Of a stretch of DNA of 64,000 nucleotides, positions 50,876-60,278 are shown piece after piece (position 1 is the stretch's first letter; each line of letters starts with the position of its first letter). The notes below the pieces were generated by a model that was given only the letters and a program-made list of their open reading frames with translations, did not search any database and was not told the DNA's origin. A program made the position numbers and the translations under genes. The DNA comes from Halobacillus shinanisalinarum (GTDB lineage: Bacteria; Bacillota; Bacilli; Bacillales; Halobacillaceae): assembly GCF_022919835.1 (NCBI RefSeq), contig NZ_CP095074.1, forward strand, positions 62,001-126,000. The letters run 5' to 3'.

Positions 50876-51235
50876 TTATACATCATTGTTCAAGTCATTT
50901 AAGATCATATCAAGTACGTAATGAGAAGATTGGTGCAGTTCTTTAAAACGTTTCTTCTCTACATCTATATAGTAACTGTGCAAAATTAGCATCTCCATAT
51001 TTTCATGAGTTGATTTAACTTGGTTAGGATGCACAGATACGCCCCGATTCTTAACAAACTCTTCGGCTTCCTCTAACCATTGATAATTCAGGTTGAACAT
51101 AGGACTTGTTTCTTCCTTTACTTTATAAAAAAAATCAAAATCTTTTTTATTTACAGGGCCTTCCATGGTAAGAAACTGTTCATGGAGATCATCAATCATT
51201 TGTTTTATTTTCAATGTCGTCTGCCTAAGTGCCAT
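50876..51235 (-). CDS. yppE: YppE-like protein (DUF1798)
   Basis: A 119-residue all-helical protein of the DUF1798 family: TLKIKQMIDDLHEQFL, DFDFFYKVKEETSPMFNLN, then a long C-terminal helix ending DMILNDLNNDV. The function is unknown. It lies close to recU-ponA as in B. subtilis. Starts at 51235. Confidence 0.85.
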   Translation of the reverse strand: MALRQTTLKIKQMIDDLHEQFLTMEGPVNKKDFDFFYKVKEETSPMFNLNYQWLEEAEEFVKNRGVSVHPNQVKSTHENMEMLILHSYYIDVEKKRFKELHQSSHYVLDMILNDLNNDV

Positions 51236-51296
51236 CTTCTATTCAACACACCTTTTTTTAAAACCATACCATTCTGATGCCATTAGAAGCAAAACC

Positions 51297-51566
51297 TTAA
51301 CCTACAGACCTACGTCTAGCTGCACCTGCATACTTCTTCACATATATTTCTTGTTGTTCCTTATTCACTTTCTTAAGCTGTTCGCGCAAAAGAATCACTT
51401 CATCTTTTAATTGATCAATTTCCTTACGGTGAGAAACAGACATTGTAAAAACGACCTCATCAGCCTTAAGTGAAATTCGTTTTTCCATCAATGTAAATTT
51501 TTCCTTTAAAAGTTGCAGCTGCTCTTCATACATAGCCATTGAAACTGCTGGTTGCTGTTTATGCAT
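51297..51566 (-). CDS. Hypothetical coiled-coil protein near recU
   Basis: An 89-residue, mostly helical, coiled-coil protein: MAMYEEQLQLLKEKFTLMEK, then SHRKEIDQLKDEVILLREQL, ending in a basic tail (RRRSVG). No family is recognised with certainty; the place corresponds to yppD-type small genes of Bacillus. ATG 51566 has GAGGAGGAAC 5-7 bases upstream; longer in-frame sequence upstream looks like chance coding and overlaps the divergent small ORF. Confidence 0.6.
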   Translation of the reverse strand: MHKQQPAVSMAMYEEQLQLLKEKFTLMEKRISLKADEVVFTMSVSHRKEIDQLKDEVILLREQLKKVNKEQQEIYVKKYAGAARRRSVG

Positions 51567-51714
51567 AATTAGTTCCTCCTCATCTTGATCTGCTACGTTT
51601 ACATTTCTTCTTCCTTTGCATAAGTCCTTCATACATGACAAGACTAGAAGTAATGCTACAAAACAACCTATCTTATGTGATCCATTCGACAATGAAGAAA
51701 GGGGGAGCTACCCC

Positions 51715-51807
51715 ATGCCAAAGAAAAAGAAACCAAAAGAGAAAAAGCCTACACCCGCTAAAACTGATAATCCAAAATTATCAGGTGAAGATCGTCCCTC
51801 CACTTGA
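51715..51807 (+). CDS. Small basic 30-residue peptide
   Basis: ATG 51715 follows AAAGGGGGAG and encodes 30 residues: an N-terminal Lys/Pro block (PKKKKPKEKKPTPAKTDNPK) and an acidic-polar end (LSGEDRPST). It might be a minor spore or nucleic-acid-binding peptide, but no family is recognised. Divergent from the coiled-coil gene. A strong hairpin lies just downstream and may be its terminator. Confidence 0.5.
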   Translation: MPKKKKPKEKKPTPAKTDNPKLSGEDRPST

Positions 51808-51816
51808 ATAAACATA

Positions 51817-51847
51817 GGAAGGATACATTCATAGAATGTATCCTTCC
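51817..51847. terminator. Strong hairpin after the small basic peptide gene
   Basis: GGAAGGATACATTC-ATA-GAATGTATCCTTCC, a perfect 14-bp stem. The T-run is poor (TCCTCC), so it may stop transcription weakly or stabilise RNA. The stretch 51848-52074 to recU holds no other gene. Confidence 0.6.
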
Positions 51848-52074
51848 TCCTCCCCATAAAACTCTTCTCCCTTTCGAATTTATATTTGGTGCAGGAACAG
51901 GCGTGTAAGAATTTCGGATTATTTGTTGTTATTTGCGGGAAAACGTATAATTAAGTGAAACTTTATCACCTCGCTAAACGTTTAATAGTATATGGAATGG
52001 TTAGATGAATTTCTGTTACACTTGGTGGTCTTTTTTTGGTATGATACCCTCATGGCATTAGGGAGGGAAGTATT

Positions 52075-52665
52075 GTGAATTACCCCAATGGGAGGAAAAA
52101 CGGTACCCAGAAGTTAAGAAGCCAAAATAAGGCAGAAACAACCTTTAGTAATAGAGGAATGACATTAGAAGAAGATATTGAATTATCCAATGACTATTAT
52201 CGAAATGCCAACATTGCCATTGTTCATAAGAAGCCAACACCTGTCCAAATTGTAAATGTGGACTATCCAAAAAGAAGTGCTGCAGTAATAAAAGAAGCTT
52301 ATTTTAAACAAGCTTCTACGACAGATTTTAATGGAGTTTATCGAGGGCGTTACATTGATTTTGAAGCGAAGGAAACCAAAAATAAAACTTCCTTCCCTCT
52401 CAGTAACATCCATCAGCACCAAATTGATCATATGTATGCTTGTCAACAACATGGTGGGATATGTTTTATTATTGTCAAATTTGCCGTTTTTGATGAAGTA
52501 TATCTACTACCTGCATCCAAACTTTTTTTGTTTTGGAACGATCAATTTAAAGGCGGGCGCAAATCTATTCCTTATGACTATATGAAAGCTGAAGCTGAAC
52601 TACTTCCCTTTCATTATCAAGCAAGAATTGATTATGCAACTGCTTTAGATAAGCTCTATTTTTGA
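52075..52665 (+). CDS. recU: Holliday junction resolvase RecU
   Basis: A 196-residue RecU/Hjc-like resolvase. GMTLEEDIELSNDYYRNANIAI near residue 28 (first half visible) and the catalytic DFNGVYRGRYIDFEAKETKNK region near 95 carry the acidic and Lys residues of the nuclease site. It cleaves Holliday junctions and helps PBP1-linked chromosome segregation. GTG start at 52075 with GGGAGGG upstream. It is followed by ponA, with overlapping signals, as in B. subtilis. Confidence 0.95.
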   Translation: MNYPNGRKNGTQKLRSQNKAETTFSNRGMTLEEDIELSNDYYRNANIAIVHKKPTPVQIVNVDYPKRSAAVIKEAYFKQASTTDFNGVYRGRYIDFEAKETKNKTSFPLSNIHQHQIDHMYACQQHGGICFIIVKFAVFDEVYLLPASKLFLFWNDQFKGGRKSIPYDYMKAEAELLPFHYQARIDYATALDKLYF

Positions 52666-52682
52666 AATGGAGGAAGAGCAAC

Positions 52683-55490
52683 ATGGCCAACGAAAGCCAA
52701 TCAAGAACAGCTAGACGTAAACAAATGAAATCAGGTAAAAAAGGAAAGCGAAAACCAACTTTCAAACGAATCGTCATGATTCTTTTAACCATTGGTATCG
52801 TCCTTATGATCGCAGTCGGTGGTTTATTTACTTACTATATTGTGACCGCCCCAGACTTAAATGAAGCGCAATTATCTGATCCTGTATCATCAAAGCTTTA
52901 TGATCAAAACGGCGATTTCATAACAGATTTAGCCGGTGAACAAAGACGGACGAAGATTAGTTATAATGACCTCCCTCCCGTACTTATTGATGCGGTATTA
53001 GCTACTGAAGATGTTCGTTTTTTTGAGCATATTGGAATTGATTTTAGACGAATTGGTGCAGCAGTTCTTGCTAATATCAAACAAGGTTTTGGTGCCGAAG
53101 GAGCAAGTACCATTACCCAACAAGTTGTTAAACGATCCTTTTTATCCAGTGATAAGACATTAAAGCGAAAAGTTCAAGAACAGTATTTAGCTATTAAATT
53201 AGATCAAGAATATTCCAAGGAAAAAATCTTAGAAATGTATTTGAATAAAATTTATTATGGTGAAGGAGCATATGGAGTTGCAGAAGCTGCTCAAACCTAT
53301 TTTGGCAAAAACGAATTAAGTGAACTCACACTTCCAGAAGCAGCCATGCTAGCAGGCTTGCCGCAGCGTCCGTCCGGTTACAATCCCCATGAGAATCCGG
53401 AGCTTGCCCAGCAGCGGATGAATGTCGTCCTCAGCTTAATGGTACAGCATGGCAAGATCACTAAAGAAGAGGCTGAGGAAGCTAGAGATACGAATGTTGA
53501 AGATTTACTTGCAGAACAAAAAGAGAAAGACTCTCCCTATAAAGCTTTTGTCGACCACGTTCGTGAAGAAGTAGAAGCTAAAATGGACGGAGCCGATATT
53601 TATAAGGACGGTTTAAAAATCTACACGACTCTTGACCCTAAAGCACAACAATATGTCGAGCAAATGCTTAGTGAAGACAGCCCGATTGCTTGGCCAGATG
53701 AGCAACTTCAATCAGGTGTTGCCGTCACTGAGACCCAAACAGGGGCCATTCGAGCTATCGGAGGCGGACGGAATTATAAAGAAGGCAATTATAACTATGC
53801 TACCGATACCCAAAGGCAGCCAGGTTCAACTCTAAAACCGATCACAGCTTATGGTCCAGCTATTCAATACAATAAAATGTCCACCTATCATCAAATTAAT
53901 GACGAACCAATCGACATAGACGGATATTCGCCAAACAACTTTGATGACAGATTTCGTGGCTGGGTGAGCACGCGTTATGCATTAAGCCGATCCTTAAATA
54001 TTCCTGCTGTTAAAACGTTGAATGATACAGGGATTGAAAAGGCCCAGGAGTTTGCAACAGGCTTGGGTATTGATTTTAAAAATGACCAGATGTATTTAAG
54101 TGATGCCATTGGTGGCGGTAATGCACTTGTCAATCCTCTCCAGCTAAGCGGTGCTTACGCAGCGTTTGGTAATGAAGGAGTCTATAATGAACCGTACACT
54201 GTTCGAAAAGTTGAAGTTCCTGGGGAAGGAACCATTGACATGAAGCCAGAACCTAAATCAGCCATGAACAGTTATACGGCTTATATGATTACGTCGATGC
54301 TGCAGACTGTCATGTCTGAAGGTACGGGTACATCAGCAAATATTCCTGGTCTTCCAGAAGCCGGTAAGACAGGTACTACAAACCGTGAAGCAGATGGGAC
54401 TGATATTGTACCCGATTCTTGGTTTAGCGGATACACAACAAACTACTCCATATCAATATGGACTGGGTATTCCAAAGGGAACCAAGGTTTATCAGAATCA
54501 GCACAAGATATTCCTAAACAGTTGTTTAAGTCAATCATGGGCCATGTATCAGAAGGCAAAGAAACAAGCGACTTTCAAAAACCCGGCTCTGTGGAACAGG
54601 TAGAGGTCGAAAAAGGATCACGCCCAGCTAAATTACCGAGTCCATATACACCGGAAAGCCGAATCGTAACTGAATTGTTCCATGTAGATAATACACCATC
54701 CCAAGTGTCTCAAGTATTCCAGAAGCTAGATCCAGTTCAAGATCTATCAGCTTCCTACGATCAAGAGGCGCAAGCCATTAATCTTGAATGGGGATATGAC
54801 GAACCAGAAGGTGTTTCCTATGAGGTGACCGTCGCTATTGATGGCGGTGAAGCAAGGCAGCTTACAAGAACGAAAGATACAACCGTTGAAATTACTAATG
54901 CTCAGCCAGGATCATCCTACGAATTTACAGTAACAGCGGTAAGTGATAATGAGGATGCAGAGGATAGTGATTCTTCATCTGCCAGTGTAGAAGTGCCAGC
55001 AGAAGAATCCGAGGAAAATCCTGATGAGGAGAACCCTCAAGAAAACAACCCTGAAGATGAGCAAAATAATGAAAATAGCAACAACGGGAACCAGGATGAA
55101 AACAATAATGGGAATAATGGAAATGAAGGCTCCGACAACACTGAAGGAGGAGCCGGTGATGGTGCCGGTGAAAATGGTGACGGCGGAGCAGGTAGTAACA
55201 ACGGGGACGGTGCTACCCCGCCTTCAGAAGGTGGAGGTGGCTCTGGCGACGGAGGTGGCTCTGGTGACGGAAGCGGCTCTGGTGACGGAGGCGGCTCTGG
55301 TGACGGAGGCAGCTCTGGTGACGGAGGCAGCTCTGGTGACGGAGGCAGCTCTGGTGACGGAGGCAGCTCTGGTGACGGAAGTGGCTCTGGTGACGGAAGT
55401 GGCTCTGGTGACGGAGGCGGCTCTGATGGTGCCGAGCCACCTAATCCTGAGAATGAACAGCCAGATCAACCACAGGAAAATGCAGCCTAA
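52683..55490 (+). CDS. ponA: Penicillin-binding protein 1A (class A, PonA)
   Basis: A 935-residue bifunctional peptidoglycan synthase. A basic cytoplasmic tail and one membrane helix (residues 27-50) precede a GT51 glycosyltransferase domain with EDVRFFEHIGIDFRRIGAAV, GASTITQQVVKR and MYLNKIYYGEGAYGV; the transpeptidase has STLK (QPGSTLKPITAY), SLN (SRSLNIPA) and KTGTT. A fibronectin type III-like domain follows (about 690-770), then a long Asp/Glu/Asn/Gly-rich tail with tandem 6-residue repeats. ATG 52683 with GGAGG 9 bases upstream. Operon with recU; works with GpsB. Confidence 0.96.
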   Translation: MANESQSRTARRKQMKSGKKGKRKPTFKRIVMILLTIGIVLMIAVGGLFTYYIVTAPDLNEAQLSDPVSSKLYDQNGDFITDLAGEQRRTKISYNDLPPVLIDAVLATEDVRFFEHIGIDFRRIGAAVLANIKQGFGAEGASTITQQVVKRSFLSSDKTLKRKVQEQYLAIKLDQEYSKEKILEMYLNKIYYGEGAYGVAEAAQTYFGKNELSELTLPEAAMLAGLPQRPSGYNPHENPELAQQRMNVVLSLMVQHGKITKEEAEEARDTNVEDLLAEQKEKDSPYKAFVDHVREEVEAKMDGADIYKDGLKIYTTLDPKAQQYVEQMLSEDSPIAWPDEQLQSGVAVTETQTGAIRAIGGGRNYKEGNYNYATDTQRQPGSTLKPITAYGPAIQYNKMSTYHQINDEPIDIDGYSPNNFDDRFRGWVSTRYALSRSLNIPAVKTLNDTGIEKAQEFATGLGIDFKNDQMYLSDAIGGGNALVNPLQLSGAYAAFGNEGVYNEPYTVRKVEVPGEGTIDMKPEPKSAMNSYTAYMITSMLQTVMSEGTGTSANIPGLPEAGKTGTTNREADGTDIVPDSWFSGYTTNYSISIWTGYSKGNQGLSESAQDIPKQLFKSIMGHVSEGKETSDFQKPGSVEQVEVEKGSRPAKLPSPYTPESRIVTELFHVDNTPSQVSQVFQKLDPVQDLSASYDQEAQAINLEWGYDEPEGVSYEVTVAIDGGEARQLTRTKDTTVEITNAQPGSSYEFTVTAVSDNEDAEDSDSSSASVEVPAEESEENPDEENPQENNPEDEQNNENSNNGNQDENNNGNNGNEGSDNTEGGAGDGAGENGDGGAGSNNGDGATPPSEGGGGSGDGGGSGDGSGSGDGGGSGDGGSSGDGGSSGDGGSSGDGGSSGDGSGSGDGSGSGDGGGSDGAEPPNPENEQPDQPQENAA
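55233..55430 (+). repeat. Tandem 18-bp repeats in the ponA tail
   Basis: Eleven copies of an 18-bp unit (consensus GGAGGCAGCTCTGGTGAC; Gly-Gly-Ser-Ser-Gly-Asp). Units 5-8 are identical and units 9-10 are identical, so recent slippage or unequal recombination. The unit is a multiple of three and copy number can change without frame loss. Confidence 0.9.
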
Positions 55491-55500
55491 ACCCCACAAT

Positions 55501-55529
55501 AAAGCACACTGTCTAGGACAGTGTGCTTT
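55501..55529. terminator. Bidirectional terminator between ponA and nth
   Basis: AAAGCACACTGTC-TAG-GACAGTGTGCTTT, perfect 13-bp stem, T-rich flank on the plus side and A-rich on the other. Confidence 0.9.
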
Positions 55530-55554
55530 ATTTATTAGAAGATAAACATCTGGT

Positions 55555-56211
55555 TTATTTTCTCTCTTTTTTTCTCATCCGCTTCTGCCCTTCTCTGCAC
55601 AAATGAAGCAATTGACATTCCTCGCAGTTCGGACGCTGTGCTTTACAGTGATAACGTCCAAAAAAAATCATACGATGATGTGTATCACTCCATTCTTCTT
55701 TAGGGAGTTGACGCATCAGCGTTTTTTCAACTTCAAGCACGGAGTCTTTATAGCGACATATAGCTAATCGTTTAGAGACACGCTCAACATGAGTGTCTAC
55801 GGCGATTGCTGGCTCGTCAAAGGCCACGGAGGCCACGACATTCGCCGTTTTCCTTCCAACTCCCGCTAAGCTTTCAAGCTCTTGCTTCGTTGAAGGAACT
55901 TTCCCATTAAATTTATCAATTAACGTATGGGAGAGCTTTTGGATGTTTTTTGCTTTGTTTCTATATAACCCAATCGATTTAATATCATGTTGTAGTTCCT
56001 CAAGCGGCACAGCAAGATAATCTTCCGGGCTCTTATATTTTTTAAATAATTGAGGGGTCACTTTATTTACTAATGCATCAGTAGCTTGTGCCGATAGGAC
56101 AACCGCAACTAGAAGTTCAAATGGATTCTTATGAGTGAGCTCACATTCTGCATCAGGAAACATATCCTCAAATACGTCTAAACATTCTCTGATTTGTTTT
56201 TTATTTAGCAT
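55555..56211 (-). CDS. nth: Endonuclease III
   Basis: A 218-residue DNA glycosylase/AP lyase for oxidised pyrimidines. The helix-hairpin-helix LAGVGRKTANVVASVAFDEP carries catalytic Lys near residue 120, VDTHVERVSKRLA the Asp, and the C-terminus has the 4Fe-4S motif C-x6-C-x2-C-x5-C (CKAQRPNCEECQLLHLC). ATG 56211 with AGGAGAA upstream. Second gene after dnaD, 13 bases apart. Confidence 0.95.
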   Translation of the reverse strand: MLNKKQIRECLDVFEDMFPDAECELTHKNPFELLVAVVLSAQATDALVNKVTPQLFKKYKSPEDYLAVPLEELQHDIKSIGLYRNKAKNIQKLSHTLIDKFNGKVPSTKQELESLAGVGRKTANVVASVAFDEPAIAVDTHVERVSKRLAICRYKDSVLEVEKTLMRQLPKEEWSDTHHRMIFFGRYHCKAQRPNCEECQLLHLCREGQKRMRKKERK

Positions 56212-56224
56212 AATAACGTTTCTC

Positions 56225-56917
56225 CTATGAGTCCTCTTCTAACCAGTTATAATACAGCGAGACATCACGTTTTGGTTTTGCTTGAGAGGAAGAATTTTTG
56301 GCCTGCCCTTGTCTAAATTGCTTGCCATGCTGCCGGGCTTGATCCACTGTTTGGATACCTTTTCTTTTCCACTCACGTAAAATACGGTCGATATATTTAA
56401 AGTTGAGCTTACCCATTAACACTGCTTCCCTTAATGCAGCTTTTATAAGGGAAGGTTCCTGCTCCTCCTGATCTAGCCATATATTGATATTCTCGATCTC
56501 AAATGGGGATAGCGGCCGGCCAAACTCCTGCTCGAATAAAGAAAACAAACTCCCTGCTTGCTCCTCTTCAGTAGTGTACGAGTGCTTGTGTTGGGCAAAT
56601 AATTTCTCCCAAAGCGGTTCGAGAGAATATGATTCATTTCTAACTAGTTGTTCACTATGCTTCTGTTCAATGGTTATCAGCTGTTTTTGAATAAGACTTC
56701 TCAAGACTTTTGAACAGTCCTGGCTTGAGAAGGAAAGATAGCCGGCCAGTTCTTCTGGTGTGGGAAAAGGATTCCCATCTAAATAAAAACGGTGAATCTG
56801 TAGCAGTACAGCGAGTTCCTTCTCATCCAATCCTAATCGGCGATATTCTGTTAATAGTTGCTTTGGGATCATTAGTTGATGATTCATGATCTCCTGAAAG
56901 CTTTGATACTTCGACAA
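56225..56917 (-). CDS. dnaD: Replication initiation protein DnaD
   Basis: A 230-residue DnaD. An N-terminal winged helix (LLTEYRRLGLDEKELAVLLQ) mediates oligomerisation, and the C-terminal DnaD2 domain (LFEQEFGRPLSPFEIENINI, then KLNFKYIDRILREWKRKG with its YIDRIL motif) binds DNA. It helps load the DnaB/C replicative helicase with DnaA. A TTG at 56917 is preferred because GAGG lies 8 bases upstream; a GTG three codons earlier overlaps that site. Followed by nth. Confidence 0.92.
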   Translation of the reverse strand: MSKYQSFQEIMNHQLMIPKQLLTEYRRLGLDEKELAVLLQIHRFYLDGNPFPTPEELAGYLSFSSQDCSKVLRSLIQKQLITIEQKHSEQLVRNESYSLEPLWEKLFAQHKHSYTTEEEQAGSLFSLFEQEFGRPLSPFEIENINIWLDQEEQEPSLIKAALREAVLMGKLNFKYIDRILREWKRKGIQTVDQARQHGKQFRQGQAKNSSSQAKPKRDVSLYYNWLEEDS

Positions 56918-56950
56918 GATGTCCACCTCAATCTATGATGATTAAAAAGG

Positions 56951-56988
56951 AAAAAACACCGATAGTATAAGCGTTCTTCTATCGGTGT
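56951..56988 (-). terminator. Terminator of asnS
   Basis: ACACCGATAG and CTATCGGTGT form a 10-bp stem with an 18-nt loop, followed by TTTTTTCC on the minus strand. It separates asnS from dnaD. Confidence 0.88.
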
Positions 56989-57001
56989 GATTACCTATAT
57001 A

Positions 57002-58294
57002 TTAAGGATATAAACGATTCAATAAACGTGGAAATGGAATCGTTTCACGAACGTGTTCGACGCCGGAAATCCAGGCTACTGTGCGTTCAAGTCCTAAACC
57101 GAAACCTGAATGCGGGACACTTCCATATTCACGAAGCTGCAAGTACCACTGGTAGGCATCCCCTGTAAGATCATGTTCTTTATAACGTTTTTGCATCAGT
57201 TCAAGGTCGTCAATCCGCTGTGAACCGCCAATAATCTCACCATAGCCTTCTGGGGCGATTAAATCTGCACATAAAACCACTTCAGGTCGTTCTGGGTCCG
57301 GCTTCATGTAAAAAGCTTTAATTTCAGCAGGATAGTTTACAATGAATACTGGTTTATCGTAGCTTTCAGCAATCGCAGTTTCATGTGGCGCACCGAAATC
57401 TTCTCCCCACTCAATGTCATCAAAACCTTTTTCCTTCAATAAATCAATCGCCTCATCATAGCTGATTCTCGGGAAAGGGGCTTTTATCTTTTCAAGAACA
57501 GCTTTATCACGACCAAGAGCTTCAAGCTCAAGTGTACAATTTTGAAGCACGGCTTCAACAACATGTGTGACATACTGCTCTTGAACTTCAAGGCTGTCGT
57601 TATGATCCATAAAGGCCATTTCAGGTTCAATCATCCAGAATTCAATGAGATGACGACGGGTTTTTGACTTTTCAGCACGGAAAGTAGGCCCGAAACTGAA
57701 TACTTTACCAAAAGCCATTGCTGCCGCTTCTAAGTAAAGCTGTCCACTCTGGGATAAGTAGGCTTCTTCATCAAAATATTTTGTATGGAATAATTCGGTT
57801 GTACCTTCTGCTGAAGATCCTGTTAAGATTGGCGAATCAATTTTCGTGTATCCATTAGTATTAAAAAATTCATACGTAGCTCGAATAATTTCATTTCTAA
57901 TTTTCATAACTGCATGCTGCTTTTTAGAACGCAGCCAGAGATGACGATGATCCATCAAGAACTCTGTTCCGTGTTCTTTCGGTGTTATCGGATAATCAAC
58001 AGCTTCGTGAATAATTTCGAAGTTGTTCACTTGCAGCTCGTACCCGAAGGAAGAGCGTGTGTCTTCCACAACCACACCTGAAACGTAAAGGGATGTTTCC
58101 TGCGTCAGTGCTTTTGCCTGTTGAAACTTATCTTCGCCAATATCCGCCTTCACAACGATCCCTTGCATAAATCCTGTTCCGTCACGAAGCTGGAGAAAAG
58201 CTATTTTTCCGCTTGATCGCTTATTTTGCAACCATACACCGATGGTAACTTCTTCTCCTACATACTTTGAAACTTCTGCAATTGTTGTTTTCAT
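57002..58294 (-). CDS. asnS: Asparaginyl-tRNA synthetase
   Basis: A 430-residue class IIb aminoacyl-tRNA synthetase. The N-terminal OB-fold ([20 protein letters not shown]) binds the anticodon; motif 2 is [19 protein letters not shown] near residue 215 and motif 3 [15 protein letters not shown] near 400; the AsnRS rather than AspRS type is supported by the neighbour aspB and by length. GGAGGTAG precedes ATG 58294. Cotranscribed with the upstream aspB, 22 bases away. Confidence 0.95.
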   Translation of the reverse strand: MKTTIAEVSKYVGEEVTIGVWLQNKRSSGKIAFLQLRDGTGFMQGIVVKADIGEDKFQQAKALTQETSLYVSGVVVEDTRSSFGYELQVNNFEIIHEAVDYPITPKEHGTEFLMDHRHLWLRSKKQHAVMKIRNEIIRATYEFFNTNGYTKIDSPILTGSSAEGTTELFHTKYFDEEAYLSQSGQLYLEAAAMAFGKVFSFGPTFRAEKSKTRRHLIEFWMIEPEMAFMDHNDSLEVQEQYVTHVVEAVLQNCTLELEALGRDKAVLEKIKAPFPRISYDEAIDLLKEKGFDDIEWGEDFGAPHETAIAESYDKPVFIVNYPAEIKAFYMKPDPERPEVVLCADLIAPEGYGEIIGGSQRIDDLELMQKRYKEHDLTGDAYQWYLQLREYGSVPHSGFGLGLERTVAWISGVEHVRETIPFPRLLNRLYP

Positions 58295-58316
58295 GAGTCT
58301 ACCTCCATGCTTCACT

Positions 58317-59501
58317 TTATGATTGGTGTTTATCTACAAAACGTTGAATACGCTTCGCCGCTTCTTCTAATTGCTCAATGGATGTTGCATAAGAAAGTCT
58401 TACATTATCAGGTGAACCAAAACCAGACCCCGGCACGAGAGCAACCTTCTCTTCTTCTAAGAGTGCAGTTACCCACTCATCTACTGTTTTAAAGCCACAA
58501 CTATTCGCCGTACGAATCACATTAGGAAAAAGGTAAAAAGCCCCCATTGGCTTCTCACACGATACGCCAGGGATCGCAAGCAGCCAGCTATGTAGAGCAT
58601 CTAACCTTTTGTGGAATGCTTTACGCATTTCATTTATCTCCTCATCTGACCCCTTATAAGCGGCTAACGCGGCATATTGAGCTACTGAAGTCGGGTTTGA
58701 TGTAGAATGTGAAGCCATATTTGTCATCGCTTGGATGATCTCTGTACGGCCTAGAGCATAGCCAATTCTCCAGCCTGTCATAGAATGGGACTTAGAAACA
58801 CCATTGATAATGATGGTTTGTTTATAAAGTTCGTCAGACAGCTGAGCCATTGACACATGCTGGTCATTGGAATAAATCAGTTTTTCATATATCTCATCTG
58901 AGACGATAAGAATGTCATGCTTTAAGCAAACTTCACCAATTGCGCGAAGCTCATCTTCAGAATACATCATCCCTGTAGGATTACTTGGTGAGTTTATGAT
59001 AACAGCCTTTGTCTTCTCTGTTATTGTCTCCTCGAGTTGCTCGGGTGTCATTTTAAATTGGTGTTCTTCTTTTGCTTTAACTATAACAGGAGTACCTTCA
59101 GCCAATTTAATTTGCTCAGGGTAACTGACCCAATAAGGGGCCGGAACGATGACTTCATCCCCTTTGTTTAGTAAAACTTGAAATAACGTAAATAAAGCAT
59201 GCTTTGCCCCAGTCGTAACAATAACCTCGCTAGGTAAATAGGTCAAATTTTGATCTCTATTCATTTTTGACAGAATCGCATCTTTTAAATCAGGGATGCC
59301 TCCGGAAGGTGTATATTTCGTATGTCCTTCCTGCATGGCCTTCATAGCCGCCTCTATAATATACGAAGGTGTGTTAAAATCAGGCTCACCAGCTCCAAGA
59401 CCGATGACATCGTGCCCTTCTGCTTTTAAAGCTTTAGCTTTAGCCGTAATTGCTAATGTTGATGACGGTGTAAGTGTTTGTACTCGTTTAGCTAATTCCA
59501 T
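58317..59501 (-). CDS. aspB: Aspartate aminotransferase (class I)
   Basis: A 394-residue fold-type I PLP aminotransferase of the AspB type. [20 protein letters not shown], the PLP Lys in [18 protein letters not shown] (near residue 233) and [15 protein letters not shown] near the end are typical. It makes aspartate from oxaloacetate, feeding asparagine formation and AsnRS. ATG 59501 lies 9 bases after AAGG; the ATG three codons earlier abuts the site. Operon ypmA-ypmB-aspB-asnS. Confidence 0.94.
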   Translation of the reverse strand: MELAKRVQTLTPSSTLAITAKAKALKAEGHDVIGLGAGEPDFNTPSYIIEAAMKAMQEGHTKYTPSGGIPDLKDAILSKMNRDQNLTYLPSEVIVTTGAKHALFTLFQVLLNKGDEVIVPAPYWVSYPEQIKLAEGTPVIVKAKEEHQFKMTPEQLEETITEKTKAVIINSPSNPTGMMYSEDELRAIGEVCLKHDILIVSDEIYEKLIYSNDQHVSMAQLSDELYKQTIIINGVSKSHSMTGWRIGYALGRTEIIQAMTNMASHSTSNPTSVAQYAALAAYKGSDEEINEMRKAFHKRLDALHSWLLAIPGVSCEKPMGAFYLFPNVIRTANSCGFKTVDEWVTALLEEEKVALVPGSGFGSPDNVRLSYATSIEQLEEAAKRIQRFVDKHQS

Positions 59502-59523
59502 TTCACTCATCCTTCACTTAAGA

Positions 59524-60057
59524 TTATGGTTGACGAAAGGCAAACCTTTGAATAGGATCGCCATTTGTAACTCTTACATATTCTAATACATATCGTTGAT
59601 TTTCATCTATATAGGTAAGTTCCCATGCTGGACTATTTTCTTCATACGCAAGCTGTACATCAATAAATGAACAGGCTGAACAGTCAGCTTGCAGCCCCGC
59701 CTTTAAATCGCCTGTAGGAATCATTGAACTAGCTTTGATCGTCGTCAGCACTTCTTTCTTCCCAAGATTTAAAAAGGTAACTAATTCTTCATCATTAGCA
59801 TTTTGACCGCGAACAATATGAATGGGATTTTCACCATTGTAGCTTAAAACATCTGTTACCTTTGTCATTTTCGTTTCTGAAACCGCCAAATTTTTGGCAG
59901 TTGTAAATCCCTCTGTCTGTTTATCCTCTATTTGCACATACATCCAGGTCAGGGTGCTTCCTGAAATAATAATTACAATTCCGATGATGAGGAGAACCCA
60001 CCGCAGCCAGCTAGGTACGGTAAATCGTGAAGACTGCTGTTTCATTATCATCTTCAT
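59524..60057 (-). CDS. ypmB: YpmB-like membrane-anchored protein (DUF5590)
   Basis: A 177-residue bitopic protein: short basic N-terminus, one membrane helix (WLRWVLLIIGIVIIISGSTLT, first 20 residues) and an extracellular PepSY/DUF5590-like domain (ENPIHIVRGQNANDEELVTF ... WELTYIDENQRYVLEYV). The function is unknown. The start is not certain (ATG 60057, 60051 or 60045 in frame, no strong ribosome site), since it overlaps the end of ypmA. Upstream of aspB in the usual order. Confidence 0.88.
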   Translation of the reverse strand: MKMIMKQQSSRFTVPSWLRWVLLIIGIVIIISGSTLTWMYVQIEDKQTEGFTTAKNLAVSETKMTKVTDVLSYNGENPIHIVRGQNANDEELVTFLNLGKKEVLTTIKASSMIPTGDLKAGLQADCSACSFIDVQLAYEENSPAWELTYIDENQRYVLEYVRVTNGDPIQRFAFRQP

Positions 60058-60181
60058 CTAAAGCAAGTCCAAACATTAAATTTTGATCCTTCAACGTACG
60101 ATTAAGTGTGTCAACAACCTTATAAAGATCATTTGATTTTTGAATCCGTACGGTTGACATTGTTTCTACCTTATTTTCCAT
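60011..60181 (-). CDS. ypmA: YpmA-like 56-residue protein
   Basis: ATG 60181 opens a 56-codon frame (MENKVETMSTVRIQKSNDLY ... NLMFGLALDEDDNETAVFTI) ending at TAG 60011. It closely matches remembered B. subtilis YpmA (same length and ending IYRT). Function unknown. It precedes and overlaps ypmB by about 47 bases, suggesting coupled translation. GGGGACAG lies a few bases before the ATG. Confidence 0.88.
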   Translation of the reverse strand: MENKVETMSTVRIQKSNDLYKVVDTLNRTLKDQNLMFGLALDEDDNETAVFTIYRT

Positions 60182-60278
60182 TATTTCTGTCCCCCATCCG
60201 TCTTATTCCTTCTTCATCGGTTTATACGTAAAATAGTATAACAGGTTATGAACTTAATTAGATACAATTCAAAGACTT

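Noticed and set aside
55233..55430. Tandem repeats as a CRISPR array
   Set aside because: Unit is 18 bp with no spacers, in coding frame, inside ponA.
55213..55499. Long open frames on the minus strand opposite the ponA repeats (repeated Val-Thr-Arg-Ala or His-Gln-Ser units)
   Set aside because: They mirror the 18-bp repeats of ponA; they have no ribosome site and no protein-like composition outside the repeat.
57002..58320. T-box leader for asnS
   Set aside because: The gene follows aspB by only 22 bases, leaving no room for a leader, and no T-box sequence is seen.
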